Shown here piece by piece: positions 44,517 through 55,884 of a stretch of DNA of 64,000 nucleotides. This DNA is from Schistocerca nitens. Lineage: Eukaryota; Arthropoda; Insecta; Orthoptera; Acrididae. Numbering within the stretch: position 1 is the stretch's first letter; each line of letters opens with the position of its first letter. Under the pieces are notes generated by a model. The model worked only from the letters and a program-made list of their open reading frames with translations, did not search any database and was not told the DNA's origin. Both the position numbers and the translations under genes were made by a program. The DNA lies in NCBI RefSeq assembly GCF_023898315.1, contig NC_064623.1, forward strand, positions 13,095,140-13,159,139. The letters are read 5' to 3'.

Positions 44517-45601
44517 CACTAATGAGAAAAAACATTGTGACCACTGCCCATAACGAGGTTGAATGCGACCTCTAGATGTTGCAGTCACGTGAGGGAAGAA
44601 TGTAGCTGGAAGAGAGACAAATGGGCAGTCTTTATAGCGACGTTACGTGCCCCAAATGTGGAAATCCACTGATATAAGAGGTTTTGACAAAGGGTGCTGC
44701 GACTGGGAACGAAAATCTCTGAGCCTTATGTTACTGGATGTCCACATCTCATCACAAAACGTAGAGGTTGGAGTATCCTCCACTATATAATCTAGGGTAG
44801 GCAGCGAACTGTGGCAGACCTGATGACAGAGTATAATGGAGGTGCAAGCACAAATTTTTCAGAGCAAGTAATTCAGAGGTCATCGTTGAACATGGAGCTC
44901 CATATTATATGACTCCCATGTGTTCCTGCGTTGATCAAACGACATTATCATCTCGTCTGTGGTGGGCACAGCATCATAGAATTTTCACCATGGATCCATA
45001 GAAACGTGATGCCTGTCAAATGAATTGCATTTCTTGTTACACCATGGCGATGGCTGGGTCTTCCAGGTGAATGGCTGCTTGAAACGTGTACTGCACGGCA
45101 GATGCAGGCCAGCGAGGGCAGAATTATGCTATGGGGGACACTGGGTGAGCTCGTGGGGCCCGTGTTAGAAATCGAAGATGCCATGACGGCAGTAAACTAC
45201 ATGAACATTATTGCAGAGCAGTTGCATCCCTTCATGATTTAAGTCTTCTCTGATGGTGATGACATCTTCCAGAAGAATAACTCTCTATGGCGAAAGGCCA
45301 GAATCGTGCTGCAGTTGTTTGAGGAGCTTGACAGTGAACTCAGATCGATGTCTTTGTCAGCAAATGCACCTGATTTATACCTAATAGAGCACATTTAGGG
45401 CGCCAGCTCCATTCCCACAAAGTACTGTCCCATAATTTGGGGAATTTACCGACCTGAGAGTAGATTTCTGGTGCACGTACATCTGGAAACCAGCCAAGGA
45501 CTTGTAGAATCCATACTAAGCAGAATCGTTGCTGTACTGTGTTTAAAAAGTGAACCAACACGCTATTAAACAGGTGGTCATAATGTTTTGGCTCATCAGT
45601 C
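44517..45601 (+). mobile_element. Tc1-like transposon inserted in copia, degenerate
   Basis: Ends CACTAATGAGAAAAAACATT (then GTGACCAC) and the inverse of GACTGATGAGCCAAAACATT (then ATGACCAC) form about 28-bp terminal inverted repeats. Both are flanked by the dinucleotide TA (44515-44516 and 45602-45603), as expected of Tc1/mariner insertion. The plus strand keeps the transposase C-terminal half: MLWGTLGELVGPVLEIEDAM, EQLHPFM, FSDGDDIFQKNNSLWRKARI and then ANAPDLYLIEHI (usually PP.SPDLNPIEHLWD). Stops and frameshifts abound, and the second catalytic Asp (QQDNAPCH) is lost. Element length about 1.1 kb. Confidence 0.85.
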
Positions 45602-46054
45602 TACAGTAGATTTTCTGCAGCGTCCAAATAGGGTAAAAATTACATACATTTTTTGTCCTCAACAGTTATTACCAGTCTTGCATTATTTTTGATTGAGGTA
45701 GAAAAAGGTTTATAATCTTTTACACCAAAGTTTTCTACAGAGACTCATCAATCCAAAATTCTATTCTGTTGGTACCTCTTAAAATCTTCATACCCAAGTA
45801 TCGATTAACTTCCCCTAAGTCATGCATATTAAATTCTGATCGTAACTGTTTTAAAAAGGTCCATTTTATATCCACTGTTGGTCAAAATAAAAAATCATTT
45901 ACCCACATGGCCATGATTGTAATTTCTTCCATGCTTCTTTTATAATGTATACCTGGATCTGCTTTGGTCTGTGACATGCCCAGTTTTACCAAATTTTGCA
46001 TTGCCCCTCCCACCAGAGGTTTGAGATCTGCTCTGGGTATGGGTATGTGTGTTG

Positions 46055-46150
46055 TTCTTAGCATAAGTTAGTCTAAATAGTGTGTAAGTCTAGGGACCGA
46101 TGACCTCAAAAGTTTTGTCCCATAGAATTCACGCACATTTGAACATTTAT
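46055..46150 (+). mobile_element. SINE 3' fragment in copia
   Basis: AGTGTGTAAGTCTAGGGACC, then GATGACCTCAAAAGTTTTGT and CCCATAGAATTCACGCACAT, ending TTTGAACATTT. This is the 3' part of an orthopteran SINE (GGGACCGATGACCTCAGCAGTTTGGTCCC type). It separates the WVNDFLF/LGMSQT part of copia RT from the next piece. Confidence 0.7.
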
Positions 46151-46378
46151 CAAATTATATTTATCAAAGTGTTATGTCGTCATTCATTCCAGCACTGGGC
46201 ACTCTGCTCTAATATGTATACACCGTTCTTTAAACGTTTTTCCTTGATAAGGTCTTTTAACGTCATCAGGGGGATCGCATATATTTCCTCTTATAGCTTT
46301 CCATTGAGATATCTGTTTTCATATTCATTTGATGAATTAATAGGTCTCCCCTTTCTGCAAGAGCTAAAAGGTATCTTA

Positions 46379-46646
46379 ATGATGATGATATTTGTTTCAT
46401 GGGGTGCTCAACTGTGGAGTCATCAGCACCCATACAAAAGTCCCAATTTTTACACAGTCTAATTTTTACACAACACAATTTAGCCACTGTCACAAATAAT
46501 GATGATGGTGATGATGATTAAATGATGAAGACAACAAAAACACCCTGTCCCTGGGCAGATAAAATTCCCAACCCAGCTGAGAATCGAACCCGGGACCCCT
46601 TTATCAAGCGGCAGCAACGATAGACACTAGATCGTGAGCTGTGGAT
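46379..46646 (-). mobile_element. tRNA-derived SINE in copia with target duplication
   Basis: On the minus strand a B-box (GGGTTCGATTCTCAG) follows a weak A-box region (GATCTAGTGTCTATCGTTGC). Then come GTTGTCTTCATCATTTAATC, a GACAGTGGCTAAATTG phrase and a (ATC)n 3' tail. GTATCTTA at 46371-46378 and 46647-46654 is the target duplication. It splits copia RT exactly between the SSVRY and LLALAE parts. Confidence 0.85.
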
Positions 46647-48369
46647 GTATCTTACTGATGAATGTTTCACCACAGGTGAGAGTCTCATTATAATTTATTC
46701 CTTCTTTCTGGCAATATCCTTTAACTACTAATCTAGCACTGTATTTTGGTACTTCAATATCAGAACTGTTTTATTGAATACCTATGTCACTCTTAGTGCC
46801 TTTTTATTTTCAAGCATGTCAACTCACTCATTTGTATCATTGACTGTATTTTTTTTTCAGTAGCCTCCTTCCAAATTTGAGCACAAATACTTGCCAAGGT
46901 TTCATCAACTGTGTAATCTGCCCCCTTCTTTGCTCTTCCATTTATTTCCCACATTAAACAGTGCCCAGTCCCGGTAATTAATAAGCAAAATCTTTTATGA
47001 AGATTTGAGAGGAGCGAAGATTACGATAAACTTTCAAGTTTACTTAGCTTGTCATGTTGAGATGGCTCCAGCTCTTCTTGTCTAGGGGTCTGATTTTTGA
47101 AGATGAAAATCTAACATCAGGTCTCATGGTTGGTTTGAACTAAATAAATTGCAAGATTGTGGTAGCAAAATTTTGTATGTAAATATATTTTCCACTAATT
47201 TTATCACTTTTTAGTGTAGCACACACAATTTTGATTTTTCACATTAACAAAGTCGAAATTACATTGTTTGCACCTATTATACAAAAATACGTCCAGTCAC
47301 ATCAAAGGCAAGCTTATGACCCACACTCTGCGGAAATAACAATATTCCAATGGGTTTACAATTTTTCTTAATAAATTAATTCCTACTAGTTTTTGTTACA
47401 TTATTAATTTCGATTATTATTTCATAAAGGAATCCAGAAACAAACATAGTAAACATTACAGGATTGTGTAATTAATAATAGAAATTTTAAGTGTGCAAAT
47501 AATAAGTTCAAATGTTTCTAAAAAAAAATTTAACAGTACATTGAGAACTTTTACTTATCGATTATAACTTCGAAACTAAAATATTTTATTAAGTAATCAC
47601 TTTTCATAAATTTTAGCTCGAAATATAACTGTGTATAAAATTATATGAAAAATTTCAGAAAAGAAACTGAAGTTATACTGAGCTATCCAAAATTCGAAAA
47701 ATAATGCTGGTATCGACAACTACTGCTCAGGAAAAGTGATGGGTTCATTGTAGAACGTTTAGGAATATACATTCCATACTCTGGATATCTTTTTGGTTTT
47801 GTTTTAGTTGTCGAATGTTTTAAATTGGTTTTGTCTATTGAATCTTCTTCCTGAATTTCATGCTCAGGTAGAAAATCAGTTTGTTCTTTACACTTATCTT
47901 CCTCTATTTCAGTTTCCATCATTTCAGCACTGACACACTTTATATTTGATTGAATTACAGTATTAATTTGACTGTTTTCTTTTATTTTATGTTTAGAATA
48001 TCTAAAAATACTACATATCTACTGCTTATTATCTTCTTATTTACAGGATTAAAAAAATCTAGCCTTTCGAATCCTTACAGTAACCAACAAAAAGATATTT
48101 ATGATATTTCGCATCCCATTTACCGCATAATGATTTTACAATTTGAACCATTGCTTTAGATCTAAAGAGTTTTAAGTGCTGTAGGTTCAGTTTCTTCCCA
48201 GTCCACACTTCTGGAGGTCTTGTTCCTCACAACTTTGATAGGTGCTCTGTTAATGAAATACACCACAGTTGTCAAGGCCCCTGCCCAAAAACTCTTAGAT
48301 AGCTCTGTAGTAACACTGTTCACGTTACGTCGCACTTCACTTAGCGTAGGCTGGGACTGCGTCCTAGGC

Positions 48370-48569
48370 ATGCCCGATGTTGACTGACTGGGCACGGCCC
48401 GTGCTGCCGGAGTTGTTGTTGTTGTTGTTGTTCTTGTTGTTACGCCGGCAGAGGTCGCGTCCGAATTCTCGCGTGCCCTCTGGTGGACGGGACTCTACTT
48501 GCGGCAACTACCGCCCGTGACGCGCCGTGCCAATGTGCGCCTCCCGCGATCTTTCTGGTGGCTACTACA
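48370..48569 (-). mobile_element. Gypsy 3' LTR (left boundary uncertain)
   Basis: On the minus strand TGTAGTAGCCACCAGAAAGA starts exactly after a purine tract. The LTR is GC-rich and includes a (GTT)n/(AAC)n run at about 48412-48440. It ends somewhere near 48370, probably at ...CAGTCAGTCAACA. No second LTR is present, so the boundary cannot be fixed by comparison. Confidence 0.6.
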
Positions 48570-48584
48570 CTCCTCCTCCTTCGG
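48570..48584 (-). promoter_or_regulatory. Polypurine tract of the gypsy element
   Basis: CCGAAGGAGGAGGAG (minus sense) lies immediately before the LTR start TG; this is the plus-strand DNA priming site in LTR retrotransposons. Confidence 0.75.
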
Positions 48585-51500
48585 GGGGTGAAGCCACTGT
48601 GATCCACTGCGTCGGAAGGTGGAGCGTCGGGCAGGAGCGATGACCTCCACATCCATTGGATGGCCGGAGTCGAGGGGATCTGCCAACCCTCGAGCTGGAA
48701 CCTTCGAATACGGCTGGAAGTGACCCACCCGAAGAGGCCCCCGTCGTCCCACAACCGGAGCTCGGGACAGAACGGGTGACAAGCTGTCGAACTCCGGATC
48801 CTGTTCCACCTCGGGAGGGGCAAGACCCAGCGTCGGGACGAAGGGGAAGGGACGACCACAGGTGAACTAGCCCCCTGAGAAACCGGGTCTGCTAGGGGGG
48901 CCAGCTCTCGCTGGGGCATCTCGAATGATGGCGATGCCGGTGCTGGAGCTACTGGAGGCTGCCAAGGCTGAGAACCATCGCAGTGCGGCAGAGGCACAGT
49001 GGGGAGAAGAGGTGACGTCCCTTGTGAACCCAATCCAGGTGCCGGCAATGGGGAAGCCGGTGCCCGAGAGGTCGGAGGGTGGGTGCCCGAACGTGGACGT
49101 AGCTGATTTTGGTGACGACGTACCACCCGATCCCCCGCCTGCAAGGTATAGAGCCGGCGGCCATTTCGACGCAGGACCACCGCCGGTATCCAACGTGGAT
49201 TGCGACCAAACCCACGGGCCCAGACCGACATACACAGTGGAAAACCAGGTACTCCGTTTTGTGAAGACTGGCGAGGACCCGGCCGGAGAAGGTGCAGCAG
49301 GGTCCTAGGTTGACGCCCATGGAGGAGCTCTGCGGGGCTGCGTTCACCCATTGGTGTGGTCCGGTATGCCGTCAAGAAAAATGTCAAGGCTTCCTCTGCA
49401 GGAAATTCGTGCACATACTTTTTCATCTGCGTCTTAAATGTGCACACCATGCGCTCGGCTTCCCCATTCGATTGTGGATGGAAGGGGGGAGAGCAAACGT
49501 GCCGAATACCGAAGCGCCTACAAAAATCCTGGAAGGTCTGTGAAATAAACTGTGGTCCATTGTCTGAGACCAGGGTGATTGGCAGACCTTCCACAGAAAA
49601 GATTTTTGATAGTGCCTGGATTGCAACTTCTGAAGTGGTGGAGGAGCAGCGAACCACATATGGGAATCGGGAATAAGCATCAATGACAATGAGCCAAAAG
49701 CCATTGAGAAACGGGCCCGCAAAATCGATGTGAACACGTTCCCATGCTTGGGTTGCCGGCGGCCATGAAGAGAACGCTGCCCTGGGAGATGCTTGTTGGC
49801 TCGCACACTGGGAACAGGCGGCCACCAAGTGCTCAATTTCTCTGTCAATACCAGGCCAGTACACATGTCTGCGAGCCAAGGTTTTAGTACGGGAAACACC
49901 CCAGTGCCCCGCATGTAATAACGTCAGGACCTCCCTTCGTAAACCTGCAGGAATAACCACGCGAGGAGCTGTATCATCGGTAGCCAGAAGGAGAACTCCT
50001 TCCAAGACCGAGAGGCGGTCTCGTAGAAGAAAATAATTACGAAGAGGGTCCGAGGCCCGGCCCGGAGGGCCGGATGACCACCCCTGCTGAATGAGGCGAA
50101 CTACTTGCCGGAGAACCGGGTCAGCTGCCGTTTCCCTGGCGACTCGAGAACTAGTGATCGGGAAGCCATCAACTGCTTGGCGGGACGCCACATCCAATTG
50201 AAAACACATAATCTCCTCCCGATCGAACGTAGGATCCGGGCCCACCGGAAGACGGGAAAGAGCGTCGGCGTTGGCATGCTGTCCTGTAGGGCGAAAACGA
50301 ATGTCATAATGGTACTTAGAGAGGAACAAGGCCCAGCGCTGTAGTCTGTGGGCCGCCCTATCCGGAATCTGAGAGGCGGGGCCAAATAACGATATTAACG
50401 GCTTATGGTCGGTGATTAACTGAAACTTCGTGCCATACAAGAAAGGGTGAAACTTGGTAACAGCGTAGACAATGGCCAAAGCTTCTTTTTCCACCTGGGA
50501 GTAATGGGCCTGCGCGGGATTAAGCGTTTTAGACGCAAACGCCAGTGGTTGCTCGGAACCATCTGTGTTGCGATGGGCCAGGACCGCCCCCACCCCATAC
50601 TGCGAAGCATCTGTAGCCAGGACCAACGGCTTATGGGGATCAAAAGTAGCCAAACAAGGGGCTGAAGTGAGGAGGCCCTTCAACGAGGTGAACGCTCGCT
50701 CACATGCAGGCGACCAATCAAAAGGAACACCCTTGTGCAGAAGGCAGTACAGGGGGTGGGCTATAGTGGAAGCCCTGGGAATGAACCGATGGTAATAGGC
50801 TATCTTGCCTAAAAAAGCTTGTAACTCTTTCAGCGAAGTGGGCCGAGGAAGGTTGACGATACCTTGGACCAAACTTCCTAGTGGCTGGATGCCGTGCCGA
50901 GAGATGGTGTAGCCCACATACTCAATGGGCGGTTGGAAGAAGTTTGACTTATGCAGGTTGCAACGCAAGCCCACAGACCTGAATTTGAGAAAGAGGGTGC
51001 GAAGGTTGTGCAAGTGTTCCTTCGTGCTGCGGCCTGTGACAATTATGTCATCCAGGTAATTAATACAATGAGGGATTGTCGACATGACGTGCTCAAGATA
51101 ACGCTGGAATATCGCTGGGGCTCTGGAGATTCCGAAGGCCAACCGCTGGTATTGGTAAAGGCCAAACGGGGTGTTGACGACCGCCAGCCATTTGGAGTCC
51201 TCATCAAGTGGTACCTCCGAAAGATCGATTTTCGAAAAATATTGTCCTCCCGCCACGGCAGAGAATACCAATTGGGAATTAATGGTGGCCTTGAAATCGC
51301 CACAAAGACGGAATTATCCCGAGGGCTTCCTTACAATAACGAGGGGCAAAGCCCACTCACTAGAAGAAATGGGAAGAATGACTCTTAGGGCTGTCAGCCG
51401 GTCTAGCTCTTCCTTTACCTGAGGGCGGAGAGCCAAGGGAATCTGCCTAGCGTGTAGAAAACGCGGGGGAGCCGACGCCTTCAACGTTAAGTGAGCTTCA

Positions 51501-52140
51501 AAATCTGAAACACGCCCCAGGCCCTCAAAAATATCTGGAAAGTCTGAGATCGAAGATTCCAATGATTGATAGGGAACGTCTTCGGAGACCAACTGTATGG
51601 CGTCAGCGATAGAAAAACCGGAAGCTTGTAAGGCATCCAGGCCAAAAAGGTTAGCGGAGCTCGCATCACTGACAACAATAAAAGTAATAGGCCGAGTGAC
51701 TGATTTGTAAGTCACGTCGGTAGTGAATCGACCCAGTAGGGGAATGAACTGTTTACCATAACCGCGTAGCCGCCGGTAAACTGGCGCCAACGGGGGCGAT
51801 CCAAGGTCGGAATAAGTTTGTGCATTCAACAACGAAACAGCCGCGGCCGTATCTACTTGCAGTTGTAACCGGTGCGACCGAACCGACACCTCGATAACGA
51901 GTTTGCGTGCCGATGCGTCAGGATCCTGGCCCGATGAAACTTCCTGAATGTCAACGTCCATGTCCTTTGTACCTGCTTCCTTCGATTCTTTTGCAGCTGA
52001 GTGGCAAACTTTAGCAATGTGACCTTTTTATTACATTTGCGACAAACGGCCCAACGCTGGGGGCACTCTGACCGATCATGATGTATATAGCACGACACAC
52101 AGGACCTGAGGGGGGGCCCAGAGAGCATCCCAGGGTGCCC
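48585..52140 (-). pseudogene. Gypsy-type retrotransposon gag end and pol (PR-RT-RH-IN), 5'-truncated
   Basis: GC-rich, unlike its neighbours. Reading minus: CCHC knuckle (CVSCYIHHDRSECPQRWAVC), a frameshift near 51970, then protease (LQVDTAAAVSLL) and RT start in the 51314-51961 frame. An in-frame TAA follows KPSG at about 51311. The main frame then holds RT (GGQYFSKIDL; CINYLDDIIV), RNase H (LATDASQYGVG; HYSQVEKEALAIVYA), and integrase with zinc finger (H.GH....C.QC) and DDE core (HIDFAGPF; VSDNGPQF; NGEAERM). Compared with the family, RT seems to lack short blocks before FSAVAGG and after IDLSE. The C-terminus runs in frame into the LTR; another frame (48495-48809) also stays open there, so a late frameshift is likely. 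No envelope gene was seen. The 5' LTR, primer site and most of gag are absent. Confidence 0.9.
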
Positions 52141-52164
52141 CAGGGAGCTACAACACTAAGAAGA

Positions 52165-52200
52165 ATCGCTTCTCGGCTTTTGGCAAGATCAATGTGTAGT
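52165..52200 (+). pseudogene. U2 snRNA 5'-end fragment
   Basis: ATCGCTTCTCGGCTTTTGGC, then AAGATCAATGTGTAGT, matches the first 38 or so bases of U2 snRNA apart from two single-base gaps and a change. The branch-point-pairing GTAGTA element is cut at its end. The following sequence does not continue as U2. It begins about 25 bp from the end of the gypsy sequence, on the opposite strand. Confidence 0.8.
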
Positions 52201-52204
52201 CTTT

Positions 52205-54100
52205 ATTAATGATAATAGACCATACAATCACCAACAAATTTACAATCTTCCATATTAGAGGTACCACTTATTTTCGACCAAATATAAATTTTTTCGTCGG
52301 AATTAATCTTACGTCTAGACCTAGTTTGGTCCCTTCCCCCCTCTTTTAAACCAACCAACCAACCAATCCATTGTACATGAGGTTTCTTCAAACCAGTGTT
52401 AGTGAATTTTTGTTATTCCATTCACTTACCCAATAAAGGAAAATTGTCTATCTGAATGCCTCTGTGCAGACCCTGATTGTATTCTTGCAGCCTATGCATG
52501 ATCTGCAGTGATGTTAAAGAACTTTGCATGATCTCCTCCTTCGTATATTGGTTCTTTAAATTTATCAAAAAAGTTTTAACAAGAGCGAAATCGCCATTCT
52601 TTCAAATTTCTGTATTTCTTCCCCAAGCACACCAAGTATGTTCTCGACTATGCTTGAGTGTCATCTTGATTATTGAAACTGAAAATTCCTTATGAACTAA
52701 GTCATGCCAGTGTTGTCTCATACTTAAATGATGTTTATTGCTGCTGTTATTTCATGTCCTTTCCTGCAGAATTTTTTTGCCTTGTTGCAAGACATATTTG
52801 GGTGTCATCTGCCACAGTTTTTTACTTTACTCTTAACAAACTGCATTTCCACACTTTAGACACTTCTCTGTGGTAAATGACCTCTCTTTGATAGTAAACC
52901 TACTTTCTGTTTGCTTCTACAGCTATGCTATTACATGCAGCCACCCCTCTCATGTGTATTTGTTAGTAAATCTGATTGCCAACTTCATTGGTCTTTTACC
53001 TTTGTTTCAGAAGTTCCTATAGGTTTCTTCCCTAAATTCCAGTCCACTATATTGCAGCAATAGAAATTGGTATATAGGGTGGCATCATGCGCACTGTTTG
53101 GACACTCTTTAAAAAGCCTTGCAGAGTATTATATTTGACATCTCTTTCACTGCTCTTTTAAAATTTTGCTCTTCTTCAATACATACCTAGCTCAGCCTGC
53201 TTTAGCTTCAATTCATGCTTCCCAGGTATTTAGTCAGAACTTCTCCGTATATCATGACTACGTTTTTAACCGTTTTTCAAAAAACTTTCTTACCAGTGAT
53301 AAGTCATTATTATTTAAAGGTCTCATCTGAGAACCTACTAAGTCTCATCTTCACACACAGCCCATGAACAGAGGTAGCATATGCTTGTTTTTCATGCAGT
53401 ACATCACCAGCTGAGACATTAATGTGTATATTAAGCTATTTCCCCTGCAATTCATGAACAATCTTTCCTGCCAGTTACTTAAGAACATGCTTTATCATTT
53501 TAGGAATTCCATACACCAAACTTTGCCTCACTCTTTCAGTTGCTCATGGAATATGTTTTACATTACCTGGGTAACCTGCCATCTGTGTAATCAGAAATGA
53601 TTCTCTGTCCGTACATGATGTGTAGGCTGCAAAATTGACTTGAACTATTGGATTTCACAATCTGTAGTGTAATTCCCCAGCCTTGTGCCCACTATGCAGA
53701 CACATCCAATTCTAATAGAAGGGGGCTCTTCCCAAGATCTAACATTTAAAACTAGTAACGTTCTGTTTCCACCCGAAACACACCCAGTAAGATACATCCT
53801 CCTCCAGCAAAAAAGGCATAATTATGCTGGATAACTTAATATTCTGGAGTTGAATTCTTTCACTAAATGAATTCTTTCACTAAATGTACATAAAACTTTA
53901 AATTATTTAGAAAGTTAAGTCAGGTCTTACAAGGACAAAAATACAAGATGGTCTCATAATATACAAACATCTTTGCACCTAGATATGGTCTTCCTAGTTG
54001 GAGTTGGTGTAGGAAAAGAAAATTTGTATGATACTTATGTTGCTTAGTATTCTACAGCTGCATCTATACTCTGGAAACCACTGTCCCATGGTACAAGCTG
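52205..54100. other. No recognised gene
   Basis: AT-rich and stop-rich. Includes a short CAAC repeat (CAACCAACCAACCAA near 52354-52368). Nothing in it continues the copia or gypsy reading frames convincingly. Confidence 0.4.
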
Positions 54101-54104
54101 TTAG

Positions 54105-55884
54105 GGTTTATTTATTTACACATCAAATTCTGTAGAACCAAATTGAGGAGCAAATCTCAAAGGTCATGGAACATGTCAGTACATGAACTTACAACATAAA
54201 AGTAATAACAGATAAAAATAAAATTTTATGAACCCAAAGAAGTCAAGCCATAAGTTTAAGTAAATGCAATCAACAATTTAACATAGGAATCAGCTTAATT
54301 TTTCAAGGAAATCAACAGAATAGGAGAGACCTATGAGGAAACTCTTCAGTCTCGATTTGAAAGTGCATGGATTACTGCTAAGATTTTTGAATTCTTGTGG
54401 TAGCTTATTGAAAATGGGTGCAGCAATATACCGCACACCTGTCTGCACAAGAGTTAAGGAAGTCTGATCCAAATGCAGGTAGGATTTGTGCTGAGTATTG
54501 AGTGAGTGAAAGCTGCTTATTCTTGGAATAAGTTGATATTGTTAACAAGAAACAACAGTAAAGAATATATATATTGAGGACAATGTCAAAATACCCAGAT
54601 TAGTGAACAGGGGTCGACAAGAGGTTTGTGAACTTACGCCACTTATTGCCCTAACTGCCCATTTCTGAGCCAAAAATATCCTTTTTGAACAGGAAGAGTT
54701 ACCCCAAAATATAATATTGACATCAGCGAATAAAAATAAGCAAAGTAGGCTAATTTTCATGTTGAATGATCACTTACTTCAGATACCGTTTGAATGGTAA
54801 AAATGGCAGCATTAAGACTTCAAACAAGATCCTGAACGTGGGCTTTCCACAACAGTTTACTGTCTTTCTGAGCACCTAGAAATTTGAACTGTTCAGTTTC
54901 ACTAATCATAGGCCCATTTTGTGAAATTAAAATTTCGTGTTTTGTTGAATTGTGTGTTAGAAGCTGAGTCTTACTGTGATTCAGCATTAGTTTATCTTCA
55001 ACAAGCCATGAACTTAAGTCATGAACTGCACTATATTTGAAACCGATCCAACGTTGCACGCATCATCTTTTACTACCAAGCTAGTGTCATCAGAAATATT
55101 TTACAATTACTCATAATACTAGAGCATATATCATTTACATAAATGAGGAACAGGAGTGGCCCCAACACAAGAGGCGAACCAACTGAAAGCTAGTCCCTGT
55201 ATTCCATAATGGTCCAACTTCTGAAGCAATATTTTGTGATCTACGCTATAGAATGCCTTAGTTAAATAAAAATAATAAAAAAAAATGCCGAGTGTTCTAA
55301 TCCTTTTGTTAGCCTATCCAATACTTCACAGAGGAAAGAGAATATAGCGTTTTCAGTTCTTAAACAACTTCTAAACCCGAACTGCACATTGACAGAAAAT
55401 TGTGTGGACTAAAATGATCAGTTATCCTTACATACACAGCCTTTTCAATAACTTTAGCAAACACTGATGACATAGAAATATCTCTAAAATTGTCTACATT
55501 GTCCCTTTCTACCTTTTTATTAAGTGGTGTTACTGCTGAGTACTTCACTCATTTAGGAAACTGACCATTACTAAAGGAAAAATTACAAATATGGCTAAAT
55601 ACAGGGCTAACATGTGCAGCACAGTACTTTAATATTCTGCTAGGTACTCAGTTATATTTCTGAGAGTCATTAGTCTTCAGTGATTTAATTATTGACTCAA
55701 TCTCCCCTTTCTCTGTATCACAGAAGAGTATTACAAACATCAATCTCAGAAAGACATTTGCCAGAAGATTTATTGATTCCCTGTAGAAACTAAATTTTTG
55801 TTTAATTCACCAGCAGTACTCAGAAAATGATTGTTAAATACTGTATATATATATCTGATTTATCAGTAACAGAAATATTTTTAC
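54105..55884 (-). pseudogene. CR1/Jockey-like LINE, RT to 3' end, decayed
   Basis: Minus-strand pieces in order: VTPLNKKVERDNVDNFRDIS with VFAKVIEKAVYVRI (RT entry, 55360-55548); a stretch reading like the GLPQGS/FADD area but with stops (about 55080-55250; ATGAGGAACAGGAGTGGCCC in plus sense is the complement of LGPLLFLI); LMLNHSKTQLLTHN and FLGAQKDSKLLWKAHV (54820-55059); NIIFWGNSSCSKRIFLAQKW with SQTSCRPLFTNLGILTLSSI (54542-54760); and GVRYIAAPIFNKLPQEFKNL (54290-54472). The 3' UTR ends in TTTATTTATTTAC at 54108. The upstream part continues beyond an inserted Tc1-like element at 57311-57620. Confidence 0.85.

Larger units (their letters stand above)
43885..48335 (-). pseudogene. Copia-type retrotransposon pol, interrupted by three insertions
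   Basis: Reading minus, the order is integrase, linker, RT, RNase H, as in Ty1/copia. Integrase end: LSKSFWAGALTTVVYFINRA at 48162-48330. Acidic/basic linker: 47683-47922. RT: ARLVVKGYCQKEGINYNETL at 46700-46800, SPVVKHSS beside it, then LALAERGDLLIHQMNMKTD at 46290-46350 and LGMSQTKADPGIHYKRS with ITIMAMWVNDFLF at 45880-46000. RNase H: TSRPDAAFATNAVSKFCNDP, IEAEYVALF and IVIKHHFRR, ending near 43885. The RT YVDD box reads WVNDFLF, so the catalytic site is changed. A Tc1-like element and two SINEs split the gene. LTRs, gag and protease were not found; the 5' side ends where the gypsy LTR begins. Confidence 0.85.

Noticed and set aside
48656..49308. Open frames on the plus strand opposite gypsy pol
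   Set aside because: GC-rich coding sequence makes antisense frames open by chance; no independent motif.
52206..52391. Minus-strand 61-codon frame as the missing copia 5' part
   Set aside because: No copia gag, protease or integrase motif could be matched.
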